From Nitrospira sp. (GTDB taxonomy: Bacteria; Nitrospirota; Nitrospiria; Nitrospirales; Nitrospiraceae), in the NCBI GenBank assembly GCA_016715825.1, contig JADJXO010000002.1, forward strand, positions 310,001 to 374,000: 64,000 nucleotides of DNA, written 5' to 3'. This document shows, in pieces, positions 1-8,590 of the stretch. The notes beneath the pieces were generated by a model that worked only from the letters and a program-made list of their open reading frames with translations, did not search any database and was not told where the DNA came from. The stretch's first letter is position 1; each line of letters opens with the position of its first letter. A program made the position numbers and the translations under genes.

Positions 1-594
1 ACGGCTGAAAAGGAGAAAGTGGTCACTCTTATCACCAGCAGTACCATGGGTGAGGGAAAAACGACCACGGCAGTCAATCTTGCCTACATTCTAGCCCATG
101 ACCTGAAGAAATCTACTCTCTTGATCGACTGTGATTTCAAGCGGCCTATGGTCCACGAATATGCGGAAATTTCGATGGAGCCTGGTCTCAGTGAGGCAGA
201 GCAGGGAAAGGAAGTTCTTGAACATTGTCTTCATCACTATGAAAACATCCCGCTGTCGATCTTGCCATGTGGTAATGCCAAGGGGAGACCGGCCAGTATT
301 TTAGGGATTCAGTACGTGAAGCAGGTCTTGCCGCAGCTAAAAACCCGCTATGACCATGTCATTTTAGATGGACCGCCTGCGTTGGTCCTGGCAGACGCCA
401 ATGTTCTTAGTAGCATGGCGGATCAGGTGATCTTCGTCGTGCGAGCTGGTTTGACGAGCCAGGACATGGCACGCAAAGCAGTGAGACATCTTGGTGTCGA
501 GAGCGACACCGGCGGAGTTGTCTTGACGCATGTCGAGATGGACTATACCCCCTATCTCTCCTATGAGAACCACTATGCCGCTAAGAACAGTTGA
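1..594 (+). CDS. BY-type tyrosine kinase / chain-length regulator, XrtA type (5' end missing)
   Basis: Cytoplasmic kinase domain of a bacterial tyrosine kinase of the CpsD/CapB family, which controls polymerisation and export of polysaccharide. The frame is open to base 1, so the GTG at 19 is probably internal and the N-terminus lies outside the window. Visible motifs are Walker A (SSTMGEGKTT), Walker A' (LLIDCDFKRP), Walker B (HVILDGPP) and a C-terminal tyrosine cluster (DYTPYLSYENHY), the usual autophosphorylation tail. The next gene starts inside its 3' end, so the two are translationally coupled. The gene order kinase, EpsB-type transferase, deacetylase is that of exosortase-A exopolysaccharide loci. 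Family assignment is firm; the XrtA subtype is inferred from the neighbours. Confidence 0.9.
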   Translation, partial: TAEKEKVVTLITSSTMGEGKTTTAVNLAYILAHDLKKSTLLIDCDFKRPMVHEYAEISMEPGLSEAEQGKEVLEHCLHHYENIPLSILPCGNAKGRPASILGIQYVKQVLPQLKTRYDHVILDGPPALVLADANVLSSMADQVIFVVRAGLTSQDMARKAVRHLGVESDTGGVVLTHVEMDYTPYLSYENHYAAKNS

Positions 595-1657
595 GCTGAT
601 AAACAAAGAGGCGGTTGCAGATCTTGATCAGCAATTGTGCCGCTTCACAGAGGATTCATATCCAAAATGGAATTCGCTGCATTCCAGAAGACGGATGCTC
701 ATTTTGGGGGGTGGGAAGCTTGCTAAGGAGCTTTATCAATTCGTACTCTCCGAGCGCCTAGACCTCATGGAGATTGTTGGGGCGCTGGTCGTGGAAAATG
801 ATCGAATAGAGAGAAACCATGAAATACCAGGCTTAATCGGCACCCACGAGCAGTTGGCACGAGTCGTTGAAGAACAGCGGGTCAATACCATCGTGGTTTG
901 TTTTGAGGATCGCCGGTCCGTCCTGCCGGTTGAACAGCTTCTCGATCTGAAGGCAATGGGGATAGACGTTCTTGATGGGCACCAATTGTTTGAAGAGGTT
1001 TCTGGTCGGCTCTCCATTGATTCACTCCGTCCAAGCAACCTCATTTTTTCAACTGGTTTCAAGCAGAGCACGGTAACCCGTGTTACCAAGCGATTCGTTG
1101 ACCTATCGGTTTCAGCCGTTGGGTTGCTGGTGCTGTCCCCGCTATTCATACTGGTGGCACTTCTGATTAAAGCTGAATCTGCGGGGCCGGTCATCTACCG
1201 TCAGCTTCGTGTGGGATTGCGCGGACGCCCCTTTCTGATTTGGAAACTTCGATCAATGAAACAAGACGCTGAGAGCTCCGGCGCCCAGTGGGCTCAGACA
1301 GATGACCCTCGAATCACTCGCATGGGAAAATTGCTGCGAAAGTTTCGTATCGATGAGTTTCCGCAGCTCATCAACGTGCTACGAGGGGAGATGAGTCTTG
1401 TTGGTCCACGCCCAGAGCGACCGATGTTTGTCCAAGATTTGCGCAAAATCATTCCATATTATGACTTGAGGCATACGGTACGGCCAGGAATCACGGGATG
1501 GGCTCAGATTAAGTTTCGATATGGCGCCTCTGCGGAAGATGCCCATATGAAGTTTCAGTATGACCTCTATTACGTCAAGCGTCTATCTTTTATGCTTGAC
1601 ATGAGAATACTCGTCGAGACAATGCGAACGATATTGCTCGGGGAAGGGGCGAAGTGA
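575..1657 (+). CDS. Undecaprenyl-phosphate sugar phosphotransferase (EpsB/WcaJ-like initiating transferase)
   Basis: Initiating phosphoglycosyltransferase that loads the first sugar-1-phosphate onto undecaprenyl phosphate at the inner membrane. The N-terminal part has a nucleotide-binding-like segment (LILGGGKLAKELYQFVL). One hydrophobic helix (SVSAVGLLVLSPLFILVALLI) precedes the bacterial sugar-transferase domain with its KLRSM, KFRIDEFPQL, SLVGPRPERP and RPGITGWAQI motifs. It resembles the exosortase-associated EpsB subgroup but lacks the usual long N-terminal membrane bundle, so it is about 360 residues rather than 440-470. In-frame ATGs lie at 530, 563 and 575. I prefer 575 because it overlaps the kinase gene least, but the start is uncertain. 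Confidence 0.88.
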   Translation: MPLRTVELINKEAVADLDQQLCRFTEDSYPKWNSLHSRRRMLILGGGKLAKELYQFVLSERLDLMEIVGALVVENDRIERNHEIPGLIGTHEQLARVVEEQRVNTIVVCFEDRRSVLPVEQLLDLKAMGIDVLDGHQLFEEVSGRLSIDSLRPSNLIFSTGFKQSTVTRVTKRFVDLSVSAVGLLVLSPLFILVALLIKAESAGPVIYRQLRVGLRGRPFLIWKLRSMKQDAESSGAQWAQTDDPRITRMGKLLRKFRIDEFPQLINVLRGEMSLVGPRPERPMFVQDLRKIIPYYDLRHTVRPGITGWAQIKFRYGASAEDAHMKFQYDLYYVKRLSFMLDMRILVETMRTILLGEGAK

Positions 1658-2571
1658 TGGCTCTCGGCCAGGAACATCAGGAGAGGACGGGACGGCATGT
1701 ACTCTCGTTTGACGTCGAAGAACATTTTCAAGTATCGGCCTTTTGGTCCGATGCGAGAAGACAACAGTGGGACCGACTGGAAAGTCGTGTGGAGTCTAAT
1801 ACACTCCGGCTCCTGGAGATCCTGGCACAGACCGGAACAAAGGCTACATTTTTTGTGCTGGGATGGGTGGCGGAGCGCCATCCGGAGTTGGTCAAAGTGT
1901 TGGCGAAACATGGGCATGAAATTGCCTCGCATGGTTACGGACATGAGTTAGTGACTCATCAGACGGAAGGTGAGTTCCGGGAGGACATCAGGCGATCAAA
2001 GCACATTTTGGAAGACTTGTCGGGCAAGAGCGTATTCGGCTATCGTGCTCCAAGTTTCTCGATTACTGATCGGACTCCGTGGGCGTTCGCAATTCTAGCG
2101 GAAGAGGGCTATCTCTACGACTCTAGTATCTATGCACGACTCCAACGTTCGGAAAGAGTCATGAGCGAGTCCAGTGTGCGCGAGATTATAACGACAGGGG
2201 GAAACATTTTTGAAGTTGCCTTGTCTACGGCAAATCTATGGGGGATTCAGCTCCCTATTGCTGGGGGAGGGTATTTTCGCCTCCTCCCCTATTCAGCGTC
2301 GAGAATGTTTTTGAAGCAGTTTGAGAAAACAGGCAATCAATTTGTCGTGTATCTTCATCCTTGGGAGATTGACCCGGATCAGCCTCGAATGGACGGGCCT
2401 CTGGTTTCACAAGTCCGCCACTATTTGAACCTCAAGAGAACGGAGAGGCGGCTCCAATCTCTCTTGCGCGATTTTTCTTTTGCCTCCGTCGTAGACACCA
2501 TTCAGCCAATCCGCGAGATGGTCCGGATGCGGGCACAAGGCCACCAAGCTCACTGCGCAGCATCTTCATGA
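1657..2571 (+). CDS. XrtA-associated polysaccharide deacetylase
   Basis: NodB-like carbohydrate esterase predicted to remove N-acetyl groups from the exopolysaccharide. Motifs in order: FDVEEHFQ with the catalytic/metal Asp, TFFVLGWVAERHPELV, HEIASHGYGHE as the His metal ligands, YRAPSFSIT, and a C-terminal GGGYFRLLPY and YLHPWEIDPDQPR. The EEHFQ and HPWE variants are characteristic of the PEP-CTERM/XrtA deacetylase subfamily. The ATG overlaps the upstream TGA by one base (TGATG), so the genes are coupled; a GTG three bases earlier is also possible. There is no signal peptide, so it acts in the cytoplasm or depends on another export route. Confidence 0.9.
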   Translation: MALGQEHQERTGRHVLSFDVEEHFQVSAFWSDARRQQWDRLESRVESNTLRLLEILAQTGTKATFFVLGWVAERHPELVKVLAKHGHEIASHGYGHELVTHQTEGEFREDIRRSKHILEDLSGKSVFGYRAPSFSITDRTPWAFAILAEEGYLYDSSIYARLQRSERVMSESSVREIITTGGNIFEVALSTANLWGIQLPIAGGGYFRLLPYSASRMFLKQFEKTGNQFVVYLHPWEIDPDQPRMDGPLVSQVRHYLNLKRTERRLQSLLRDFSFASVVDTIQPIREMVRMRAQGHQAHCAASS

Positions 2572-2854
2572 ATTGTATTGTCCTCTGGGAAGACCCTGGT
2601 GTGGCGCATGTGGGTATTTCTCATCAAAATCATTGAGGAAGTCTTTCTGTTGCAGCAATGCTCGGATTTCTGCCTCGCTGGCTAACAGGTGCGGTGGGGC
2701 TCCTTTTCTGTTCATCGCAAGACGTCGAAGCTGTTCGTTTTCTACCCCGTTGAGGCGCCGTCATATTTGGCAAGAAATATCACACCGACTTCCGCATTTC
2801 CTACTACGTCCATTATCTGCTTCGAGCAGGATCAGGCAACGATAGGTCTTTAGA
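2572..2854 (+). other. Gap with possible gene remnant
   Basis: 283 bases between deacetylase and glycosyltransferase with no convincing intact gene. Short protein-like stretches occur in different frames, for example a hydrophobic run around 2655-2740 and a stretch reading KKYHTDFRISYYVHYLLR near 2770-2830, each closed by stops. This may be the decayed remains of a small gene, but I cannot name it. Confidence 0.3.
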
Positions 2855-4012
2855 ATGTATCTAGAAGTAGGATTCTGGATGTGCGTCGGACTAGTCGCAT
2901 ACATCTATGTCGGCTATCCCATTTGTGTGTTCCTGCTGTCCACGGTCTATAGACATCGTTCTCACAGATCTCCTTTGGAGCCGACAGTGACGGTCGTCAT
3001 TTCCGCTTACAATGAAGAGTCTGAGATAGAAACGACCGTGATGAACAAGTTGAATCAGGATTACCCATCGGACAGACTCAGGGTTCTCGTGGTCTCCGAT
3101 GGATCTGCTGATCGTACGGATGAGATTGTTAAAACTCTCACGAAGGATCACACGCATAGGGTGATGCTTCTTCGGCAGGAACCTCGGCAAGGCAAGACCC
3201 AAGCGTTGAATATGGCGGTCCAGCATCTGTCGTCCGATATCGTCGTATTTGCAGATGCCAATTCTATCTATGCGCCTGATGCGATTCGTGCGCTCGTTCG
3301 CAATTTTTCTGATCCCTCGGTTGGATACGTGACTGGTCAGATGCTCTACGGGAATCCAGGAATGACAGGGATTGCTGAAGGGTCTGGTTCATATATGTCC
3401 TATGAAAATACGTTGCGGATGTGGGAATCCAAGATAGGATCAATTGTTGGTGTTGATGGTGGAATCGATGCAATTCGTCGGCAGTGTTACGTTCAGATGA
3501 AAGCTGACCAACTACCAGACTTTGTTCTTCCGCTTAGTGTGGTTGAGCAAGGAAGAAGAGTCATCTATGAGCCAAACGCCGTTCTTTATGAACCGGCTCT
3601 TTCTGATGCGGTTAATGAATTTCGAATGCGCGTACGGGTATCTCTTCGCGCTATGTGGGCGTTGTATGACAAAAGAAGCCTGCTGAATCCTCTTAGGTAT
3701 CCATTGTACGCATGGCAATTGGTCTCTCATAAGGTCTTTAGGTACGGCGCGTTCCTCCCTCTTATGGGATTGCTCATGTTTAACATGATGATAGTGGGTC
3801 GACATTCACTCTATGTTTGGTTTTTGGGATTGCAGGTTATTGCCTATACCGTTGCTATTGTTGGACACTTCCTGCGGAACACGTCATGGGGAGTAGCGAA
3901 AATGCTAATCCCATATTATTTCGTAATTCTGAATATGGCCTGCGCGTTATCTTTTTGGAAGTTTCTTCGAGGACAGAAGATAGTTCTTTGGTCTCCAAGG
4001 CTAGGGGCCTAA
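2855..4012 (+). CDS. Membrane-bound family 2 glycosyltransferase
   Basis: Processive-type GT2 of the cellulose/hyaluronan synthase class. An N-terminal membrane helix (residues about 5-30) is followed by a GT-A domain with VVISAYNEE, VVSDGSADRT (nucleotide-binding Asp), GKTQALN and the metal-binding FADANS. EQGRRVIYEP stands where other members have Q/RxxRW, and several C-terminal membrane helices follow (residues about 285-375). It is predicted to extend a glycan at the inner membrane from a nucleotide sugar. The start has only a weak ribosome-binding site. The substrate cannot be read from sequence. Confidence 0.85.
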   Translation: MYLEVGFWMCVGLVAYIYVGYPICVFLLSTVYRHRSHRSPLEPTVTVVISAYNEESEIETTVMNKLNQDYPSDRLRVLVVSDGSADRTDEIVKTLTKDHTHRVMLLRQEPRQGKTQALNMAVQHLSSDIVVFADANSIYAPDAIRALVRNFSDPSVGYVTGQMLYGNPGMTGIAEGSGSYMSYENTLRMWESKIGSIVGVDGGIDAIRRQCYVQMKADQLPDFVLPLSVVEQGRRVIYEPNAVLYEPALSDAVNEFRMRVRVSLRAMWALYDKRSLLNPLRYPLYAWQLVSHKVFRYGAFLPLMGLLMFNMMIVGRHSLYVWFLGLQVIAYTVAIVGHFLRNTSWGVAKMLIPYYFVILNMACALSFWKFLRGQKIVLWSPRLGA

Positions 4013-4089
4013 GGAGAGGAGGGGAAACGCTTCTGTATGAATAGCGAGAACTATAGGAGCATCTGTGTGTCAGAGGAAGGTCAAAGGCA

Positions 4090-5100
4090 ATGGACATAAA
4101 TGGCAAAAAGGTTCTTGTGACCGGATCTGATGGATTCATTGGTTCACACCTAACAGAGGAGCTTGTCCGTCGGGGACTCAAGGTTCGAGCATTTGTGAAT
4201 TATAACTCTTTTAACTCGTGGGGATGGCTTGATCACTCCGAACCAGAGTTGCTAAGCAGCCTGGAAGTGTTTGCAGGGGACATACGCGACCCTCATGGTG
4301 TTAAGCAGGCGATGAAGGGATGTGACCTGGTTCTCCATCTCGCCGCTCTTATCGCGATTCCGTTTTCCTATCATTCGCCGGATACCTACATAGATACGAA
4401 TGTAAAGGGGACATTGAATGTCCTCCAGGCTGCACGGGAGCTTGGGGTTCAACGGGTGATTCATACATCAACAAGTGAGGTATATGGCACCGCGCGCTTT
4501 GTACCGATTACAGAGGAACATCCATTGCAAGGTCAGTCACCATATTCTGCCTCAAAGATCGCGGCAGACCAGATGGCGATGTCGTTTTATTATTCGTTCA
4601 ACACCCCTGTTACTATCATTCGCCCTTTCAATACGTATGGTCCGAGACAGTCAGCTCGAGCGTTCATTCCTACGGTAATCACGCAGATCGCTTCAGGAAC
4701 TCGTGTCCTGAGGCTTGGGGCGTTACATCCAACTCGAGATCTCAACTATGTCGCTGATACGGTAGCGGGCTTTATTGCAGCCATTGATTGCGAGCACTCC
4801 GTGGGGGAAGTGATTAATCTTGGCAGCAATTTCGAAATCTCGGTTGGGGAAACTGCCAACATGATTGCGGAGATTATGGGTGTAGACGTAACAATTGCCA
4901 TAGATGAACAGCGCCTGAGGCCCAGCAAGAGCGAGGTGGAAAGACTTTGGGCTGATATCACGAAGGCAAGGAAGCTTCTGAACCATGCTCCTGAATATGC
5001 CGGAAAAGAAGGCCTGAGAAAGGGTCTTACTCGGACAATCAACTGGTTCACTCATTCAGCACATCTCAAGCAGTATAAGGCAAGCATTTACAACATTTAG
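4090..5100 (+). CDS. legB: NAD-dependent 4,6-dehydratase LegB
   Basis: Extended SDR dehydratase for the first committed step of legionaminic-acid-type nonulosonate synthesis, converting a nucleotide-GlcNAc into its 4-keto-6-deoxy form. The NAD loop TGSDGFIGSH is at residues 11-20, the STSEVYG segment at 127-133, and the catalytic Tyr152/Lys156 pair in PYSASK. The stretch NSFNSWGWLD (40-49) and RPFNTYGPRQSARA are hallmarks of LegB rather than RmlB or GalE. Whether the donor is UDP- or GDP-GlcNAc cannot be told here; the PtmE-like gene downstream favours GDP. It starts a tightly spaced run (legB, legC, neuD, CMP-synthetase, GT, synthase), with AAAGG a few bases upstream of the ATG. Confidence 0.92.
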   Translation: MDINGKKVLVTGSDGFIGSHLTEELVRRGLKVRAFVNYNSFNSWGWLDHSEPELLSSLEVFAGDIRDPHGVKQAMKGCDLVLHLAALIAIPFSYHSPDTYIDTNVKGTLNVLQAARELGVQRVIHTSTSEVYGTARFVPITEEHPLQGQSPYSASKIAADQMAMSFYYSFNTPVTIIRPFNTYGPRQSARAFIPTVITQIASGTRVLRLGALHPTRDLNYVADTVAGFIAAIDCEHSVGEVINLGSNFEISVGETANMIAEIMGVDVTIAIDEQRLRPSKSEVERLWADITKARKLLNHAPEYAGKEGLRKGLTRTINWFTHSAHLKQYKASIYNI

Positions 5101-5119
5101 CACACATAAGAAGACACAA

Positions 5120-6274
5120 ATGATTCCACTGTCAGTCCCATCTCTGAAGGGAAATGAATTGAAGTATGTCAAAGAATGTTTAGATACAGAATGGGTTTCA
5201 TCGGCGGGAACGTATGTGGAGCGTTTTGAATCTAACCTTGCATCATTTGTACACGCGCCAAACGCAGTTGCCTGTGTAAATGGAACAGCAGCGCTCCAGG
5301 TCGCGCTCGTGATCCTAGGTGTTCGACCTGGTGAAGAAGTTCTCGTCCCGACTCTTACATTCATTGCCACCATCAATGCTGTCCGGTATGTGGGGGCTGA
5401 ACCAGTCTTTATGGACTGTGATGATTTCTACAATGTTGACGTTGATAAGACTCTGGAGTTCTTGGCCAAGGAGACGGAGTTCCGAAATGGGAATACGTAC
5501 AACAGGACAACAGGGAGAAGAATTGCTGCCATAATACCCGTTCACGTGTTCGGCAATGCCGTCATGCTTCATAGATTTATTGATCCTTGCCATGAGCGTA
5601 ACATTCGCATTGTGGAGGATGCGACGGAGAGTCTGGGTACCTATTATCTTAATTCGGAGCTGCAAGGTCGGTATACGGGCACGGTAGGTGATATCGGTTG
5701 TTTTTCATTTAACGGCAATAAAATTATTACGACCGGTGGCGGCGGAATGCTTGTGACGAGTAGTGCCGAGTATGCAGAAAAAGCGCGATATCTCACCACG
5801 CAAGCCAAGGATGATGAAGTTAGATACGTGCACAATGAAGTAGGGTTTAATTTTAGATTGACCAATATTCAGGCAGCAATCGGCGTCGCGCAGCTGGAAT
5901 GTTTGCAGGACTTTCTTGAGGCAAAACGCAGAATCTACGCCACATATAAAGACAAAGTGTGTGCGATCGAAGGGGTGTCAGTTGCAGATGTTCCGGCCTA
6001 CGCAAAGAACAATCACTGGATGGTGGCGGTACAGCTTGATACCAGGCGTTACGGGAAGAATCGCGAAGAGCTCATGGCATTTTTGAAGGAGCAAGACATT
6101 CAAACAAGACCTGTATGGCATCTTAACCACCTGCAGGTCCCGTACCGCACATGCCAGAGCTATCGGATAGAGAAGGCGATAACACTGCATGAAAAGACAT
6201 TGTGTGTTCCATGCAGCGTGAATCTTACGGAAGGCGATATCGATTGTGTGATAAGCAATCTCCGCCATGGATAA
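5120..6274 (+). CDS. legC: LegC-type PLP aminotransferase
   Basis: DegT/DnrJ/EryC1 aminotransferase that transaminates the 4-keto sugar made by LegB to the 4-amino-4,6-dideoxy sugar, using PLP and glutamate. The PLP lysine is Lys201 in FNGNKIITTGGGG. Asp167 in EDATES should contact the pyridine nitrogen, and GTAAL (55-59) binds the phosphate. Length (384) is normal. It lies 19 bases after legB and overlaps the next gene by 8 bases. The assignment rests on family motifs plus the adjacent legB; on its own, other sugar aminotransferases would be possible. Confidence 0.9.
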   Translation: MIPLSVPSLKGNELKYVKECLDTEWVSSAGTYVERFESNLASFVHAPNAVACVNGTAALQVALVILGVRPGEEVLVPTLTFIATINAVRYVGAEPVFMDCDDFYNVDVDKTLEFLAKETEFRNGNTYNRTTGRRIAAIIPVHVFGNAVMLHRFIDPCHERNIRIVEDATESLGTYYLNSELQGRYTGTVGDIGCFSFNGNKIITTGGGGMLVTSSAEYAEKARYLTTQAKDDEVRYVHNEVGFNFRLTNIQAAIGVAQLECLQDFLEAKRRIYATYKDKVCAIEGVSVADVPAYAKNNHWMVAVQLDTRRYGKNREELMAFLKEQDIQTRPVWHLNHLQVPYRTCQSYRIEKAITLHEKTLCVPCSVNLTEGDIDCVISNLRHG

Positions 6275-6896
6275 GATCGTAGTCATCGGTGGTGGAGGAC
6301 ACGCAAAAGTGGTGATCTGCGTGCTCAAGAAATTGGGTTATGCCATAGAAGGGTATACGGACAACCATGATCGAGGGATCATTCTGGGCATTCCTCGTTT
6401 GGGAAGCGATTCAAGTTTGAGTGGACTGATTGAAAGGAACCAGTGTTTAGCCGCGGTCGTTAGTATCGGGAAGGTCGACACGTCTGATACACGACTCTCG
6501 TTGCAACGACGGTTTGCCAAACTTGGGTTTGCGTTCCCGGTGATTCATTCTCCTCATGCGGTTGTTAATGAGGAGGTAACCATAAGGGCAGGTGCTGTCG
6601 TACTGGATGGAGCGATTGTGAATTCTGGTTCGACCATTGGTGAGGCCTGTATCCTCAATACAGGGTGCATCATCGATCACGATTGCGTCATCGGTTCGAA
6701 TGTCCACATCGCCCCAGGAGTTACTCTGAGTGGAGGCGTATCGATAGGCGATAATTGCACGATTGGAACCGGAACACGCATCATCCAATCCGTCAAGGTC
6801 TGTGAAGGATGCCTGATTGGTGCGGGCTCGACGGTGGTCGAGGATATATCTGTGGCAGGGACGTACGTAGGAAGCCCAGCAAGAATGATCCGATGA
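6267..6896 (+). CDS. NeuD/PglD-type sugar O/N-acetyltransferase
   Basis: Left-handed beta-helix acetyltransferase. The N-terminal Rossmann-like part (VVIGGGGHAKVV) is followed by hexapeptide repeats from about residue 100, with the catalytic His inside ILNTGCIIDHDCVIG. In this context it most likely N-acetylates the C4 amino group formed by LegC (the PglD/LegH role) to give the 2,4-diacetamido sugar; NeuD-like O-acetylation of the finished nonulosonate is the alternative. It overlaps legC by 8 bases, so the two are coupled. Confidence 0.86.
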   Translation: MDKIVVIGGGGHAKVVICVLKKLGYAIEGYTDNHDRGIILGIPRLGSDSSLSGLIERNQCLAAVVSIGKVDTSDTRLSLQRRFAKLGFAFPVIHSPHAVVNEEVTIRAGAVVLDGAIVNSGSTIGEACILNTGCIIDHDCVIGSNVHIAPGVTLSGGVSIGDNCTIGTGTRIIQSVKVCEGCLIGAGSTVVEDISVAGTYVGSPARMIR

Positions 6897-6921
6897 TGTT
6901 TCGAATGAAGGGGAATCGGGG

Positions 6922-7647
6922 ATGATGCACACTGATACCTGCCTTGCGGTTATTCCGGCACGAGGCGGTTCAAAGCGGATTCCTCAAAAGAACATTCGTC
7001 TCTTGGGTGGCAAGCCGCTTTTGGCGTATGCCATTCAGGCCGCCCTGGACTCTAATCTCTTTAGGGAAGTCATTGTCAGCACTGATAATGAGGCAATCGC
7101 GGCTATCGCTACACAACTGGGCGCACACGTTCCATTTTTACGGGATGCAAACCTGGCAGACGACGTAACGCCTGTTTCAGCGGTCACAGCCGATATGTTG
7201 GACAAAATAGATTTGTTGGGTCAGCAGTATCGGTATGTTTGCCAATTGATGCCGAACTGTCCGCTACGCACCACGTCCGATATTGTCGATAGCCATCACC
7301 AATTTCTTGAGACAGGTGCAAAGGCCCAAATTTCGGTTGTTCGCTATGGATGGCAAAACCCGTGGTGGGCGATGGAAATGAACGAACATCAAATCCTGGC
7401 GCCTGTCTTCAAGGACTTCATGACCTCGCGAAGCCAGGATCTGCCGGCATTGTATTGTCCAACTGGCGCAGTGTGGTGGATCAAGGCCGACGTGTTGAGA
7501 AAAGAGAGAAGTTTTCACGTGCCGGGTAAGACCGGATGGGAAATGCCTTGGCAAAAAGGTTTGGATATTGATACTGAGGACGATTGGGCGTTGGCTGAGG
7601 CGCTATTACATCTCGGTTTCGGCAAGTTCTGTGACGCACCAGTCTAG
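6922..7647 (+). CDS. CMP-nonulosonate synthetase (NeuA/LegF-like)
   Basis: Acylneuraminate cytidylyltransferase that activates the 9-carbon acid with CTP to CMP-sugar, the donor for glycosyltransferases. The signature IPARGGSKRIPQKNI near the N-terminus is the CTP-binding motif, and GLDIDTEDDWALAE near the C-terminus is the conserved metal-binding part. Two ATG codons are in tandem; the first (6922) follows GAAGGGGAATCGGGG. At 241 residues it has only the synthetase domain, without a fused esterase. Specificity for legionaminic rather than neuraminic or pseudaminic acid is inferred from legB and legC. Confidence 0.9.
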   Translation: MMHTDTCLAVIPARGGSKRIPQKNIRLLGGKPLLAYAIQAALDSNLFREVIVSTDNEAIAAIATQLGAHVPFLRDANLADDVTPVSAVTADMLDKIDLLGQQYRYVCQLMPNCPLRTTSDIVDSHHQFLETGAKAQISVVRYGWQNPWWAMEMNEHQILAPVFKDFMTSRSQDLPALYCPTGAVWWIKADVLRKERSFHVPGKTGWEMPWQKGLDIDTEDDWALAEALLHLGFGKFCDAPV

Positions 7648-7664
7648 GGAGCAGTTCCACCCCG

Positions 7665-8579
7665 ATGCCGAATCCTACCCTGTGTGTTTACACAACCATG
7701 TATCCAAGTGCCAAGCCGTACTTGAACGATTGGTATCAATCCATACTTCGACAGACGGATCAGGACTTCCAGTTATGGGTTGGTTTGGACGCTATGAGCG
7801 TCGAAGAAGCTACGGCCGCAATTGGTGATGACGCGAAGGCAACATGGGTCCTCTCGGAGCCCGGTGATTCTCCGGCTCAAGTGCGACAGCGCGCCCTTGA
7901 AAGAATTGTGGAGCGTTACGATGGGGTGGTGCTTGTCGACAGCGATGACATTTTGCACGAATCTCGCGTTGCTGTTGCGCGAACCGATCTCCAACAGGGT
8001 GATCTCGCCGGGTGTGCGCTCAATCTCATAGATCGAACCGGGACACCGCTTGATATGATCATGACTCTGCCATCCACGGTACTGCTTGATGAGTTGTTTC
8101 CCCGGAACAATATATTCGGCCTCTCCAATTCCGCATTTCGAACTGATCTTCTTCGGCGATGTCTCCCGATCCCTTCCGCGACCGTCCTGGTAGACTGGTT
8201 TCTCTCAACGAGGGCCTGGCTCTATGGAGGGCGCTTGCTGTTCGATCGAATAGCGAGAATGGACTATCGCCAGCATGACCAGAACATGGCTCAAGTCAGA
8301 CCCCCGTTTACCGAAATCCAAATAACACGCGACACGAACCGTGTGATTGAGCACTTTCAAATTGTTACAAGGATGTTAGGGCCGGAAACTATTACTGAGA
8401 GAGTACAACGGCTGGATCAAGTAAGGCACGACATTCAAACATTCTACGACAGAGTCGTAGTACGAACATCAGTGATGAAGTCATATCTCGAATCATTGAA
8501 TCAGTTACCACCAACTCCCATCTGGTGGGCAAGCGTGGCACATCCGTCATTGCGGACGATGTGGGCGGAAGGAATCTAG
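7665..8579 (+). CDS. Glycosyltransferase, GT-A/GT2-like
   Basis: Putative glycosyltransferase with a GT2-like fold: N-terminal TLCVYTTMYPSAKPYLNDW, a central metal-binding VLVDSDDI (about residues 85-92) and a later MDYRQHDQN motif often seen in O-antigen GT2 enzymes. No membrane segments or signal peptide, so it is cytoplasmic. It sits between the CMP-sugar synthetase and the nonulosonate synthase, 18 bases after the former, which suggests it acts with the nonulosonate pathway. Donor and acceptor are unknown. Confidence 0.72.
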   Translation: MPNPTLCVYTTMYPSAKPYLNDWYQSILRQTDQDFQLWVGLDAMSVEEATAAIGDDAKATWVLSEPGDSPAQVRQRALERIVERYDGVVLVDSDDILHESRVAVARTDLQQGDLAGCALNLIDRTGTPLDMIMTLPSTVLLDELFPRNNIFGLSNSAFRTDLLRRCLPIPSATVLVDWFLSTRAWLYGGRLLFDRIARMDYRQHDQNMAQVRPPFTEIQITRDTNRVIEHFQIVTRMLGPETITERVQRLDQVRHDIQTFYDRVVVRTSVMKSYLESLNQLPPTPIWWASVAHPSLRTMWAEGI

Positions 8580-8590
8580 AGGAGGGCTAA

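Noticed and set aside
4090..5100. Reading LegB as RmlB (dTDP-glucose 4,6-dehydratase)
   Set aside because: The NSFNSWGWLD and RPFNTYGPRQSARA segments are LegB-specific, and the neighbours are nonulosonate genes rather than rmlA, rmlC or rmlD.
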